A DNA stretch of 64,000 nucleotides from Aeribacillus composti (GCF_007827555.1 NZ_VISS01000025.1:1-64000), one strand, 5' to 3'; shown: positions 27,097 through 36,688, counted from the stretch's first letter. The notes: generated by a model not told the origin, from the letters alone. Numbers and translations: made by a program.

Positions 27097-27881
27097 AATT
27101 CTAAACGAAGTGAAGCAATTAACACTCGATGAGTTTAAAGAATCTAATCAATTTGACACTAATATCGAGTTTCCATCACTAAATTCTGAAACATTTACGC
27201 CTTTTAATTGGTATTTAAAAGATGTGACAAGTGATTATAAGAATTTATCTATTGATACAGGGGAACATTCCACAATTGCTTTAATAGATAGTGGAGTAGA
27301 TATAGAACACCCATTGATAAAAGAAAATATTGATTTAACATTAGCAAAAAATTATGTCACAAATGACATGGATATTACTGATGAATTAGGTCATGGCACA
27401 ACTATTGCTGGGATAATGTCAAGTATTGCTCCAGAGACAACAATTGTTCCTTACAAAGTTATTGGAAATGAGGTAGGGAAATCAGTATGGGTGATAGAAG
27501 CTATTATTGATGCAGCTAATAATGATAATGATGTGATCAACTTAAGCGTCGGTACTTATTTTATTAAGTCTGAAAAAGAAGATAAGTTACTGATTAAGGC
27601 ATATAAAAAAGCTGTAAAATATGCAGAAAGTAAAGGGGCTTGGAATTCCTCAAGGATACACACTAACTGAAGGAACAAGTTATGCAGTAGCACAAGTCAG
27701 TGCTACTGCAGCTCTTATTATTTCAGAGTATACAGAACGAACAGGTAATAAGCCTTCTGTTAATAAAGTGCTTAAATATCTAGAGAAGGGAAGTTCTGAT
27801 ATCGGTAAGCCTGGTAGAGACAATTATTTTGGAGAAGGAAAAGTGAATGCATATAGTTCCTTAATGATGATAAATAAATAA
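27097..27881 (+). pseudogene. subtilisin-like serine protease (S8), broken at both ends of its core
   Basis: The plus strand carries a subtilase resembling the leader-processing proteases of lantibiotic systems. The catalytic Asp (IDSGVDIEHP) and His (LGHGTTIAG) lie in one frame to about 27,650. The catalytic Ser (EGTSYAVAQ) and C-terminus lie in another frame to 27,881. The 50-70 residues with the oxyanion Asn between them are missing, and the 5' end is cut at the junction with the dehydrogenase. No start or ribosome site remains, and no lantibiotic genes are nearby. Confidence 0.8.
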
Positions 27882-27993
27882 AAATTAGAAAAGAGACTTT
27901 CTCAGGTTCTTTATATATATATATAAATCATTTTTTACTAATAATTGGTAATGATAATTACCCGTTCTAATTTAAAATATTGAGAAAAATAAT

Positions 27994-28464
27994 TTGAAGG
28001 AGGCAGTTCATATCAATAAATTTAAAACTGTTGGTATCTCTATTTCTATCGTACTGATAATATTACTCTTTATTGCTTTTTTTGAATACATCATTTTAAG
28101 AATAATAGGTTTCCAATATAATTCATTATTGGATTTAGTATTGTTCTTTATTTTGTATTTATTCCTTGAAATACCTCTTGCTTTTATTACAGATGCAATA
28201 CCAAAAGCTTTAAAATCTGTTGGCATACTTCAAACGAGTAAAGGATGGCTACCATTTATTTTGAATACAACTCTTACCTTTTTATTGATTGAAGTAATAG
28301 ATAATTTTATGGCAAATATTGAAATCGAATGGCAAGGTTCACTCATATTTGCGATGGTTACTGGATTTATTGGTTGGAAATTAAGAAAAGATGAGGATGA
28401 ACCACCAGATATTGATAGTGAGGAATTTAAAGAAATAGATAATAAATTTAAACCCAAAAAATAA
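27994..28464 (+). CDS. YrvL-family membrane regulator
   Basis: The product has four hydrophobic segments in residues 10-125 and a charged C-terminal tail (EDEPPDIDSEEF). This plan matches YrvL, a Bacillus membrane protein linked to control of a sigma-type factor for oxalate decarboxylase. The start is odd: AAGGAGG at 27,997-28,003 lies inside the frame opened by a TTG at 27,994, and eight bases after it stands ATC at 28,012 where an ATG would be expected (followed by AAT AAA TTT). Either ATC is used or the original ATG has mutated. It lies in mobile debris. Confidence 0.6.
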   Translation: MKEAVHINKFKTVGISISIVLIILLFIAFFEYIILRIIGFQYNSLLDLVLFFILYLFLEIPLAFITDAIPKALKSVGILQTSKGWLPFILNTTLTFLLIEVIDNFMANIEIEWQGSLIFAMVTGFIGWKLRKDEDEPPDIDSEEFKEIDNKFKPKK

Positions 28465-28531
28465 ATCATTAAACATATGTGAATGCTTTATACAAATCTA
28501 GGTAACATAAAGCCAACTATGGGAAGTAATG

Positions 28532-28573
28532 AAAACCGCCAACCCCTTGATACGCAAGGAATTGGCGGTTTTC
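28532..28573. terminator. bidirectional terminator hairpin
   Basis: AAAACCGCCAA pairs with TTGGCGGTTTT, with an inner CCTTG/CAAGG pair, followed by CTGTTTT. It lies about 70 bp after the yrvL stop. Hairpins of this sequence type are common near integration sites in bacilli, but no integrase is adjacent. Confidence 0.65.
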
Positions 28574-28796
28574 TGTTTTGACTCGTTTATGCAGGATTTT
28601 ATACATCGTTGATGGATCAAGGGTTTCCCCTTTTATGAAGCTCTAAATCTTGCATAAAAAAGGCGGATTTTATGCAGTCCTTCTCTCCCTTTTCCTCCTT
28701 ACAGAACAGGTAAATAAATTATATCTGTCGAATGCTTCTAAAACGGATAGGAGAGACGCTCTATATCCCGTCCCATCCCACTAGGAGGTTGAACGA

Positions 28797-29190
28797 ATGA
28801 AATCGCAAGAACAAGCTTACAGTACCAAAGAAGTGAGCCATACCTTAGGAATTGGCGATAGTACATTACGAAAATGGTGCCTAGCTATTGGAAAAGAACG
28901 GTTATACCTTCATCAAAAATGACCGTGTACAGCGATTATTTATTGAAAGCGACCTGGCAAACTAAGACACTTTCAAACCCTTGTTCAACAACACAACATG
29001 CAGTTAGAGAACGCCGCGATCGTTGTCGTTGACCGGTTTGGGAAAGGGGCGTTCGAAGAAGTAACGGGCCACGTTCCAGCTGAAAAACCAAACGAAAATC
29101 GTTCGTTCCCTCATTCGGATGATCACATTTCTAAATTATTGAAACACATCGAGCAGCAAGAAACATTCAATCAAGAATTATCCTTCCAAG
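28797..29190 (+). pseudogene. MerR-like HTH / DUF3967-type protein, frameshifted
   Basis: An ATG after CTAGGAGG opens a frame with an HTH-like segment (YSTKEVSHTLGIGDSTLRKWC) that stops after 41 codons. The continuation (YTFIKNDRVQRLF, then VQQHNMQLEN and LLKHIEQQETFN) runs in other frames, implying two single-base frameshifts near 28,893 and 28,965. Such proteins are usual on plasmids and integrative elements. It is a decayed mobile-element gene. Confidence 0.7.
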
Positions 29191-29488
29191 CTAGAAATAT
29201 TTCCATAGCCTCTCACTCCTCGTATACTAAGTTTCAGAAAGTTTTTTTTATCGAATTTCCAGTCCATGCAACAAAAATATAGTATGAACTTTTCAATTTA
29301 AAATAAAAAAAGATAATTTATGTAAATGCATCTTAGTCTAATTCCAATAAAGAAGCGGCCAGCTCTTACTTCTAAAATAAAAAGGATGCTCTAAAGTTTT
29401 ACTTTTTGGGACACCCCAACTAATTGACTCGACCATTAAACTGTCATTTTCGCATGACTATTTTTTTAGATGCAATATTTCCCTTCAT

Positions 29489-30844
29489 CTACAGTGTCTC
29501 TCCTATTTTGGCAATTAAAGTATTTTCAGGACGTTTTAGCCCTAAATGTTCTCGTAAAGTCTTGCCCTCATATTCCGTGCGGAACAATCCCCGTTTTTGC
29601 AGTTCAGGTATCACTAAGTCAACGAAGTCTTCAAGTCCTCCGGGCAAATATGGCGGCATAATATTGAAGCCATCAGCTGCCCCATTTTCAAACCATTCTT
29701 GCAGTTGATCGGCAATTTGTTCAGGTGTTCCCTTAATTTCTCTATGCCCTCGTGCTCCTGCTATCCGTTGATATAGCTTACGAATCGTTAATCCTTCACG
29801 CTCAGCAAGGTCTTTTAACAGCTTAAAACGGCTTTTCCCTCCATTTATTTGTTCCAAATGAGGCAAATCAGGCAAGGGACCGTCGACAGGATACCCTGAC
29901 AAATCAACACTTAACATTCCAGATAAAAGAGCAACTCCTGCTTCTTCAGGAATAAGTTCTTCCAGCATCTTCTTATTCTTCTCAGCTTCTCCTTCAGTTC
30001 TTCCGATAACAGGAAAAACACCTGGCATAATCTTCAATTCATCTGGTGAACGCCCATATTTTTTCATTCTTCCTTTCACATCGGCATAAAAAGCTTGAGC
30101 CTCTTCAAGCGTCTGCCACGCTGTAAAAATAACCTCCGCGGTACGTGCGGCCAGCTCTTTTCCAGCTTCAGACGAACCTGCTTGGATCACAACCGGATGG
30201 CCTTGTACAGGACGGGAAACGTTTAAAGGTCCTTCTACAGAAAACCACTTTCCTTTATGATGAATGGCCTGTATTTTTGAACCGTCTACAAATTGAGCCG
30301 ATTCCTTATTAATCACTAAAGCGTCATCTTCCCAACTATCCCATAGCTTTTTCACTATATCTACAAATTCTTCAGCACGATCATAACGCTGTTCATGCGG
30401 AAGATGATGCTCTAAGCTAAAGTTATGAGCTTCTGCTTCCGTATTGGATGTGACGACATTCCATGCTGCCCGGCCTTTGCTCAAATGATCAAGCGAGGCA
30501 AATCTTCGCGCTACATTAAAGGGTTCATTAAATGTGGTCGACACGGTAGCTGCAAGCCCAATGCGTTCGGTCACAGATGAAAGGGCTGATAACAGAGTAA
30601 ATGGTTCAAAAAGTGTATTCACTGTCTGCTCAAATGCCTTTTGATTGCCTGTTCTTACTGCATACGTGTCCGCCAGAAAGATCATATCGAACTTTCCTCG
30701 TTCAGCCGTTTGCGCAAGCCTTTTGATAAAATCAAAGTTCATGACATTATGAGCTTCTGCATCAGGATGCCGCCAAGCTGCGACATGATGCCCCGGGATC
30801 ATGAAAAATGCACCTAATTTCATTTCGCGCTTATTTGCCGTCAT
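29489..30844 (-). CDS. FMN-dependent monooxygenase, NtaA/SnaA/DszA family
   Basis: The 451-aa luciferase-like monooxygenase uses reduced FMN supplied by a separate reductase. Family signatures: N-terminal GHHVAAWRHPDA, RGKFDMIFLAD, TFNEPFNVARRFASLDHLS and SWEDDA. Closest family types oxidise sulfones (DszA), nitrilotriacetate or related compounds. With the Ssu-type ABC importer 23 bp upstream on the same strand, the likely role is release of sulfur from an imported organosulfur compound. No flavin reductase is encoded in the cluster. The exact substrate is not readable from sequence. Confidence 0.87.
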   Translation of the reverse strand: MTANKREMKLGAFFMIPGHHVAAWRHPDAEAHNVMNFDFIKRLAQTAERGKFDMIFLADTYAVRTGNQKAFEQTVNTLFEPFTLLSALSSVTERIGLAATVSTTFNEPFNVARRFASLDHLSKGRAAWNVVTSNTEAEAHNFSLEHHLPHEQRYDRAEEFVDIVKKLWDSWEDDALVINKESAQFVDGSKIQAIHHKGKWFSVEGPLNVSRPVQGHPVVIQAGSSEAGKELAARTAEVIFTAWQTLEEAQAFYADVKGRMKKYGRSPDELKIMPGVFPVIGRTEGEAEKNKKMLEELIPEEAGVALLSGMLSVDLSGYPVDGPLPDLPHLEQINGGKSRFKLLKDLAEREGLTIRKLYQRIAGARGHREIKGTPEQIADQLQEWFENGAADGFNIMPPYLPGGLEDFVDLVIPELQKRGLFRTEYEGKTLREHLGLKRPENTLIAKIGETL

Positions 30845-30867
30845 TTAATTTTCCCCTCTTTCCTTTA

Positions 30868-31695
30868 TTATTGATTTGTCTTCCAAGCAGAGAACCGTTT
30901 TTCCAAAGATACTAAAATATAATTTAATACAAAGCCAAGTATGGCAATGGTAATAATACCGGCATACATTTCGGGAATTTGAAAATTCATTTGAGTATAA
31001 TTAATTAAGTATCCTAATCCTTCTTTAGCCCCTACCATTTCAGCAGCAATTAATACGAGAATGGAAGCTGTTCCCGCCATACGTATTCCGGTAAAAATAG
31101 TCGGAATAGATGCAGGCAAAATAACTTGATAAAACAATTTATATGGCGGTAATCCCATTGATCTTGCCGATTTAATAAGTAACGGATCGACATTTCGAAC
31201 GGCACTAATAGTATTTAGCAGAACAGGAAATGTACAAGCGAATAAGACAATCGCTACTTTCGATGTTTCACCAATGCCAAACACTAATATAAATACAGGC
31301 AATAACGCTAATGCAGCTGTGTTTCGGAATAATTCCAGCACCGGGTTTAACAAATCGCTAACGATCGGGTACCAGCCAATCAATAATCCGAGAGGAATAG
31401 CAATAAGCAGCGCAATTCCAAATCCAATAAATGAACGTACAATACTCGCTTGAAAGTGAGCCAATAATTCCCCTGAGACAACTAATCCCCACCAGCCTTC
31501 AACTACTTTTGAAAAAGGCGGAAAGAACGTCGGATCGGTCACTCCAATGCGAGGCGCCACTTCCCAAAATAAAAGCAGCAGAATAATAACAGCTGTTTGC
31601 TTCACAAGTTTTTGGATCCAGTGAAAAGAAAAACGGATAAGTTTTCTCGTTTCATATGTAGTTTGAATGGATTTGCTAACACTAGCCAATGTCAT
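30868..31695 (-). CDS. ssuC: sulfonate/nitrate/taurine-type ABC permease
   Basis: A 275-aa permease with about six membrane segments and the EAA-like loop SARSMGLPPYKLF followed by ILPASIPTIFTG. These are typical of SsuC/TauC permeases. ATG at 31695 follows AAAGGAGTG. It lies in a four-gene minus-strand operon (binding protein, ATPase, permease, monooxygenase) importing an organosulfur compound. Cargo cannot be distinguished among sulfonates, sulfate esters and sulfones. Confidence 0.87.
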   Translation of the reverse strand: MTLASVSKSIQTTYETRKLIRFSFHWIQKLVKQTAVIILLLLFWEVAPRIGVTDPTFFPPFSKVVEGWWGLVVSGELLAHFQASIVRSFIGFGIALLIAIPLGLLIGWYPIVSDLLNPVLELFRNTAALALLPVFILVFGIGETSKVAIVLFACTFPVLLNTISAVRNVDPLLIKSARSMGLPPYKLFYQVILPASIPTIFTGIRMAGTASILVLIAAEMVGAKEGLGYLINYTQMNFQIPEMYAGIITIAILGFVLNYILVSLEKRFSAWKTNQ

Positions 31696-31715
31696 CACTC
31701 CTTTTATTAAATTTC

Positions 31716-32543
31716 CTAAGCTGAATGCTCTTTTTTATGATCATTTTGCGATTTACTGACCTCATCCCGCAGTAAATCCCAAATTTGATGGCGAGTCTTT
31801 ACAAATTCCGGCGTGGAACGCGCATCGTCTTCCTTTGCTTGGGAATGAGCTGAGTTTGTAATAATTTGTTTTATCGTCCCCGGACGTGAAGTCATTACAG
31901 CGATACGCTGTCCTAAGTACACGGCTTCATCAATTCCATGAGTAATGAACACGATCGTCTTCTTTGTTTTTTCCCAGATACGAAGCAATTCGTTTTGCAA
32001 TGTTTCGCGTGTTTGAGCATCCAAGGCCGCAAACGGTTCATCCATTAATAAAACGTCAGGGTCAAAAGCCAAACTTCTAGCAATAGCTACACGCTGCTTC
32101 ATCCCGCCTGATAGTTCGTGGGGATAACGTTCTTCAAAGCCGGACAAGCCGACTAGCTCCAAAAAATGACGGGCGATTTCCGAACGTTCCTTTTTTGGCA
32201 CACCTTTCGCTTTTAAACCAAACTCAATATTTCCCTTAGCTGTTTTCCAAGGAAACAAGGCGTACTGTTGAAAGACAATTGCTCGATCTAAACCGGGGCC
32301 GTCGATTTGCTTCCCATCTATTAAAATTTTCCCAGATGTTGGTTGAGACAATCCGCCGAGAAGATCAAGCAAAGTTGATTTTCCGCATCCTGACGGCCCG
32401 ACTAACGTTAGAAATTCTCCATTTTTAACGGAAAAATGAACGTTCCTCAATGCGGTAAACTCTTTAAAGCTTCCTTTTCCCTTTTCAACATCCCGAATTT
32501 TAAAAATTTTTGTGACATGGTCAAATTGAATTTTATCTGTCAC
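31716..32543 (-). CDS. ssuB: sulfonate-type ABC transporter ATPase
   Basis: The 275-aa ATPase has Walker A GPSGCGKST (near residue 49), a Q-loop in QQYALFPW, signature LSGGMKQR, Walker B LLMDEPFAALD and switch HGIDEA. These are the features of SsuB/TauB. GTG start at 32543 with GGAGGTG upstream. It energises the adjacent permease and binding lipoprotein. Confidence 0.88.
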   Translation of the reverse strand: MTDKIQFDHVTKIFKIRDVEKGKGSFKEFTALRNVHFSVKNGEFLTLVGPSGCGKSTLLDLLGGLSQPTSGKILIDGKQIDGPGLDRAIVFQQYALFPWKTAKGNIEFGLKAKGVPKKERSEIARHFLELVGLSGFEERYPHELSGGMKQRVAIARSLAFDPDVLLMDEPFAALDAQTRETLQNELLRIWEKTKKTIVFITHGIDEAVYLGQRIAVMTSRPGTIKQIITNSAHSQAKEDDARSTPEFVKTRHQIWDLLRDEVSKSQNDHKKEHSA

Positions 32544-32582
32544 CTGTTGAACACCTCCTAAACATTTTTGTTCAAGCTTCCT

Positions 32583-33617
32583 TTAGTAAGGGTTGAATTC
32601 ATTTGTGTATAAGTCATCCAGCCCAATTTCGCCTTTTTTCAACTCACCACTTTTTATTAGCCAATCGATCCACACTTGAAAATCTTTCTCCTGTATATAA
32701 CCTCCTTTCGAGCCGATTCCTGTACTTTTCCAAAATTTAACTGTTTCACCATCTTCTTTTCGTTTTCTTTTTTCAATAATTGCTTCATAACGGGCAATGA
32801 CTTCTTCTCTAGGGGTTGAACGCGCCCATTCAATTGCTTTCGCTGTTGCTTCAACGAATTTTCTCACAGTATTCGGATTTTCTTTAATGAATTTCTCAGT
32901 AAAAACATAACTGCCCGCATTAAAAGCACCAAACAAATCATAATCACTAAAGAGCTTCCGAATCCCGCCCCTTTCTAATGCCCGGTCTCGCAGCATTCCG
33001 CCTAACACAGCTACATCAATTTGTTTATTACGCAATGCTTGTTCTGCATTGACTGGCGGAATCACCACTATCGTTACTTTTTTAATTTCTTCCTCTGTTA
33101 ATCCATTTTGACGCAAGTATTCTTTTAACACGAATTCATGGTGTGCACCGAGAGTATTCATCCCGACTTTTTTGCCAATTAAATCTCGCGCCTCTTTAAT
33201 CGGACTATCCTCTAATGTATAAAACCCACTGAACGTATCTTCATCGCTGCCGTAATAACTGATCACGGCTTTAATCGGGGCGCCGCTGGCTTTTAATTTA
33301 ATAATTGCTCCATTAAATGCACCGCCAAAATGAATTTCCCCTGTTGCAGCTGTTTGGATATCCTGTGGTCCACTCGTTGTATTTCCAACCCATTCAAGTT
33401 TGATTGGATCTAAATAACCTAAATCTTCCGCCAATTCCGGGAAAGTGACTTGTCCAGGAGATCCTTGATAGCGCAGTGTCAGCGTCTCATATTTGCCATC
33501 ACCTCCGGCTTTGCCTTCTTTTTCAGCAACTGTTTTGTTCTGACAGCCAGCAGATAAAACAACTGTCCCTACTAACAATAAAATTCCTATCACTCTGCAA
33601 TTCTTCAACAACTTCAT
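32583..33617 (-). CDS. ssuA: SsuA-type substrate-binding lipoprotein
   Basis: A 344-aa binding protein of the NMT1/SsuA fold with a lipoprotein signal: basic MKLLKN, hydrophobic stretch and lipobox LSAGC. Family segments TLRYQGSPGQVTFPELAEDLGYL and DLIGKKVGMN are visible. ATG at 33617 lies after GGGAGGAG; the frame extends eight codons upstream over the ribosome site. First gene of the operon. The DNA just upstream carries a group II intron relic and two hairpins, which may have altered the promoter. Confidence 0.87.
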   Translation of the reverse strand: MKLLKNCRVIGILLLVGTVVLSAGCQNKTVAEKEGKAGGDGKYETLTLRYQGSPGQVTFPELAEDLGYLDPIKLEWVGNTTSGPQDIQTAATGEIHFGGAFNGAIIKLKASGAPIKAVISYYGSDEDTFSGFYTLEDSPIKEARDLIGKKVGMNTLGAHHEFVLKEYLRQNGLTEEEIKKVTIVVIPPVNAEQALRNKQIDVAVLGGMLRDRALERGGIRKLFSDYDLFGAFNAGSYVFTEKFIKENPNTVRKFVEATAKAIEWARSTPREEVIARYEAIIEKRKRKEDGETVKFWKSTGIGSKGGYIQEKDFQVWIDWLIKSGELKKGEIGLDDLYTNEFNPY

Positions 33618-33654
33618 CTTACTCCTCCCTTTTGATTTCAATTGAATAGGAAGA

Positions 33655-33725
33655 GGTGACTAACCCCCGACCTCTCACACAACCGTACGTACCGTTCGGT
33701 ATACGGCAGTTCAATTAAGTCCATG
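33655..33725 (-). mobile_element. 3'-end relic of a group II intron (domain V/VI)
   Basis: The minus strand contains GCCGTATACCGAACGGTACG, then TACGGTTGTGTGAGAGG and GGGGGTTAGTCACC, the hallmark domain V hairpin and 3' end of bacterial LtrA-type group II introns. No reverse transcriptase frame precedes it, so only the tail remains, between the divergent ssuA and tauD-like genes. Confidence 0.75.
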
Positions 33726-33741
33726 CCAGCCCGCATAAAAA

Positions 33742-33836
33742 AGGTCTTTACATTTTCTGTAAAGACCTCCAGTGTACTGGTCGGCATATTCATCTATTAA
33801 AAAAATACCGGAGACATTTTGCAGCAATGTCTCCGG
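33742..33836. repeat. two perfect 11-bp-arm hairpins
   Basis: AGGTCTTTACA/TGTAAAGACCT (33742-33768) and CCGGAGACATT/AATGTCTCCGG (33808-33836) are perfect inverted repeats with 5- and 7-base loops. They could be terminators or ends of small mobile DNA next to the intron relic. Neither is followed by a long T run on the plus strand. Confidence 0.7.
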
Positions 33837-34245
33837 TTGACCGGTGGGAACAATCAATTAACCGATATTTCCTATTGAATTAGTATACATTAGTTATCCT
33901 TAATGTTACTGAGCAAATGAAAAATAGTCAAGCTAAAATTTACTGTAAAATATTAATTTTTTATAAATAAAAAATTTTTAAAATTTAATATTGACATTTT
34001 TTTTCTTGTGAATCTAATATTTTTACTAAACCGATATGAATTCATCGGATTTACAACTGGAATAAAAAGCTGACCAGCCATCTGGAAGCCGGAGCTCATC
34101 TGCTCTGGCTTTCTTGCTTATTATCGGTTTATTAAAATGGCTCACTCAACGAGCAAGGAGGTGGGGCTTCTATTAAGTGCCGATGAAATTTTGAGAAAGA
34201 TGAATATTCCGTAGAATCATAAACTTTCTTGAGGAGGCGATCTCT

Positions 34246-35148
34246 ATGACTGATGTCAAACAAGTACAAAATGAATCAGAGATTATTGTCAAACCAGTTG
34301 CCGGACGAATTGGCGCTGAAATATCAGGCATCAAACTTTCCGATAAACTAGATGCTGAAACAATTCAATTTATTCGCGAAGCGATCTTAAAGTACAAGGT
34401 AGTTTTCTTCCGAAATCAGCATCATCTAGATGATGCGGGGCAGGAAGCCTTTGCACAGCTGCTTGGCAATCCTGTTGTTCATCCAACTGTTCCAGCAAAA
34501 GACGGCTCCAATTATATTTTTGAGCTAGACTCTGATCGTGGCGACCGGGCCAATTCATGGCATACAGATGTTACATTTGTAGATGCATTTCCGAAATTCT
34601 CCATTTTACGGGGGGTTGTGATCCCTGAAGCAGGAGGGGATACTGTTTGGGCGAACACAGCTGCTGCCTATGAAACTCTGCCAACAGAACTGCGGAATCT
34701 TGCTGATCAATTGTGGGCAATCCATACAAATGCCTATGATTATGCAGCACTGCGATATAATATATCTCCTGAAGCAAAAAAGCACTATGACGAAGTATTC
34801 ACTTCCACTTTATATGAAACCGAGCACCCCGTTGTCCATATACATCCTGAAACCGGTGAACGCAATCTTTTACTTGGTCATTTTGTCAAAAAATTTGTCG
34901 GACTTTCCACCTTCGATTCAGCCCAATTGTTCACTGTCCTGCAGCAGCATATTATACAATTAGAAAATACAGTTCGCTGGAAATGGAGTGCAGGAGATGT
35001 TGTGATTTGGGATAACCGTGCAACCCAGCATTATGCAATAAATGACTATGGCGACGAACAAAGAGTTGTGAGAAGAATTACAATTGCAGGAGATGTTCCT
35101 GTTAGTATAGACGGCCGCCGCAGCATTACACGAAAAATAGAAAAATAG
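34246..35148 (+). CDS. TauD/AtsK-type alpha-ketoglutarate-dependent dioxygenase
   Basis: The 300-aa non-heme Fe(II) enzyme has the HxD iron ligands H106 and D108 (WHTDVTF), the distal His H262 (TQHYAIND) and the ketoglutarate-binding Arg near residue 275 (RRIT). The segments after HTD are those of alkylsulfatase/taurine dioxygenases, which release sulfite or sulfate from sulfonates or sulfate esters. Ribosome site GAGGAGG. It is divergent from the ssu-type operon, so it may act on the imported substrate. Taurine dioxygenase versus alkylsulfatase cannot be decided. Confidence 0.86.
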   Translation: MTDVKQVQNESEIIVKPVAGRIGAEISGIKLSDKLDAETIQFIREAILKYKVVFFRNQHHLDDAGQEAFAQLLGNPVVHPTVPAKDGSNYIFELDSDRGDRANSWHTDVTFVDAFPKFSILRGVVIPEAGGDTVWANTAAAYETLPTELRNLADQLWAIHTNAYDYAALRYNISPEAKKHYDEVFTSTLYETEHPVVHIHPETGERNLLLGHFVKKFVGLSTFDSAQLFTVLQQHIIQLENTVRWKWSAGDVVIWDNRATQHYAINDYGDEQRVVRRITIAGDVPVSIDGRRSITRKIEK

Positions 35149-35557
35149 TCCCATCAGGATTTTTCTAACCAATAATTTATAAAAGCCTTTCAGTTAAAAA
35201 GTTAAACTTCAAAAATTTTTATAACCAAATAAAAACGGCATCTCCCTTATGTGAATATCAAGCTATATAAGTTCGGGACCGTTTTACGCAGAATCGTCAT
35301 CCTCTGATGCGAACACTGCCTTTTATCTAATAACCTTGGAATCGTTTTTATCGCTAATGACTTTTGAAAATTGGGCATCCCCCCCTATTGCCCGGAAAAG
35401 AAAGTTTATTTGCAATTGGTCGACCATAAAAAGAAATGGATTTCACAATCTATTCAACAATCGTTTGCGGCATCAAAGAATACGGAAGAATCCGTTCACC
35501 ACGTGAAACAGCGATGCCGCAATTTTACCTTATTACGGAATTTTTAAGACATAAAAC
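35149..35557. other. spacer with a short decayed coding remnant
   Basis: A plus-strand frame at 35386-35547 (peptide QLVDHKKKWISQSI and onward to a stop) has coding composition but no start, and looks like the C-terminus of a lost gene, perhaps a transposase. AAAACGG/CCGTTTT arms (35234-35288) may form a weak terminator for the dioxygenase gene. Confidence 0.35.
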
Positions 35558-35878
35558 TTAAACAGTAGAATAACGATCTAACAGCTTCTTTTTATGTGAA
35601 TGAAATACTTCTTCCAAAGGAATATTGTATTTGTTTGCAATCACTATGATGTTTCCTAACACATCTCCCAGCTCTTCGATTAATGCCTGTTTATTTTCCT
35701 CAACTGAACCTGTTGATTCGTCTGGTCTGTCTCTGCCAATTTCAAGCGCTCTTATAGCTCGGGCAACTTCCCCCGTTTCTTCGGCTAAAAATCCAATGCG
35801 GACAAAAATATCTAATTCAGCCCAGCCCCTGCTGTCATAATACTCCTTCACCCATTGTTGAAACTCATTGATATCCAT
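35558..35878 (-). CDS. MazG-like nucleotide pyrophosphohydrolase
   Basis: A 106-aa all-helical protein with the MazG metal-binding pattern: EETGEVARAI near residue 32 and EELGDVLGNI near residue 72 supply the acidic EExxE and ExxD ligands. It hydrolyses (d)NTPs or house-cleaning substrates to monophosphate and pyrophosphate. ATG at 35878 with AGGTGA upstream is preferred to a GTG three codons earlier. Monocistronic. Confidence 0.85.
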   Translation of the reverse strand: MDINEFQQWVKEYYDSRGWAELDIFVRIGFLAEETGEVARAIRALEIGRDRPDESTGSVEENKQALIEELGDVLGNIIVIANKYNIPLEEVFHSHKKKLLDRYSTV

Positions 35879-36000
35879 TTTGTTCACCTGCCCTTTCTCT
35901 CTTAAAAAGAGTCACATGAAAACTCTTTTCTTGTCAATATTCAAATTAGAGAATTCAAATGACTTTTGAAAAGATAGTAATTATGACCATTTTATATTGT

Positions 36001-36022
36001 GGTACTGTCAAGAATTTTGTAT
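36001..36022. repeat. dispersed IS-end-like repeat, partial copy
   Basis: TGGTACTGTCAAGAATTTTG matches the first 20 bases of the repeats at 3325 and 59,969 with one change, then diverges. It lies 85 bp upstream of the TetR gene and may overlap its promoter. Confidence 0.5.
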
Positions 36023-36103
36023 AATCTAAAATGAATCAGTGAATAAACGGTAAATTTTTTTGAGTTAAGTTAGTTATATGAATAACTAATAAGGAGTGAT
36101 CAT

Positions 36104-36688
36104 ATGGCAAAGCCGAATGTTATTAGTAAAAATGAATTAATTCGTTCCGCGAAGAAGTGTTTAGTCAAAAACGGAATTGAAAAGTTCACATTGAGGGCAG
36201 TCGCCGAAACGGCAGGGGTTACGCAGGGGACTGTTTATTATCATTTTCGAACAAAAGAACAATTATTATTGGATATTGTAAAAGATATTTGCGACAGTTC
36301 TTGGGACGAATTATCGAAAAGTGACGGCAACATCATTAAACAAGCGATTGAGACAGCGAAAAGCCGTTGTTCTCATGATTCTTTTTTTCATAAATTGTTC
36401 TTAACACTCGTCGTTTCAGGTTTTCATAATGATAAAATCAGGGAACAGCTTGAGGGGATTATTTTACAAGAAAATAAAGCTCTAGCGGAAAATTTATTAA
36501 AAATATGGCCTTTATCACCAATTAAAGGAATTTCGCTTGACACATGGGCGATCATTTTAAACGCTGTTGTAGACGGAATCGCCTTACAGGCTCTATTGTC
36601 AAAAAATTTTCCGGTAGAGAAAACATACGCAGAACTTGAGAAATTATTTATAGCATTGAGCGGCTTACAAGAGGTGGAGAACAAATGA
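36104..36688 (+). CDS. TetR-family transcriptional regulator
   Basis: The 194-aa regulator has the TetR helix-turn-helix at residues 20-50 (TLRAVAETAGVTQGTVYYHF) and a helical ligand-binding C-terminal domain. Its stop overlaps the ATG of the membrane-protein gene that follows (ATGA), so the pair is one operon and the regulator probably controls the membrane protein. ATG preceded by AAGGAGTGAT. Confidence 0.88.
   Translation: MAKPNVISKNELIRSAKKCLVKNGIEKFTLRAVAETAGVTQGTVYYHFRTKEQLLLDIVKDICDSSWDELSKSDGNIIKQAIETAKSRCSHDSFFHKLFLTLVVSGFHNDKIREQLEGIILQENKALAENLLKIWPLSPIKGISLDTWAIILNAVVDGIALQALLSKNFPVEKTYAELEKLFIALSGLQEVENK

Noticed and set aside
27035-27670. Subtilase starting at the ATG at 27,035
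   Set aside because: The first 20 codons lie inside the antisense dmpF-like sequence, so that start is a fusion artefact.
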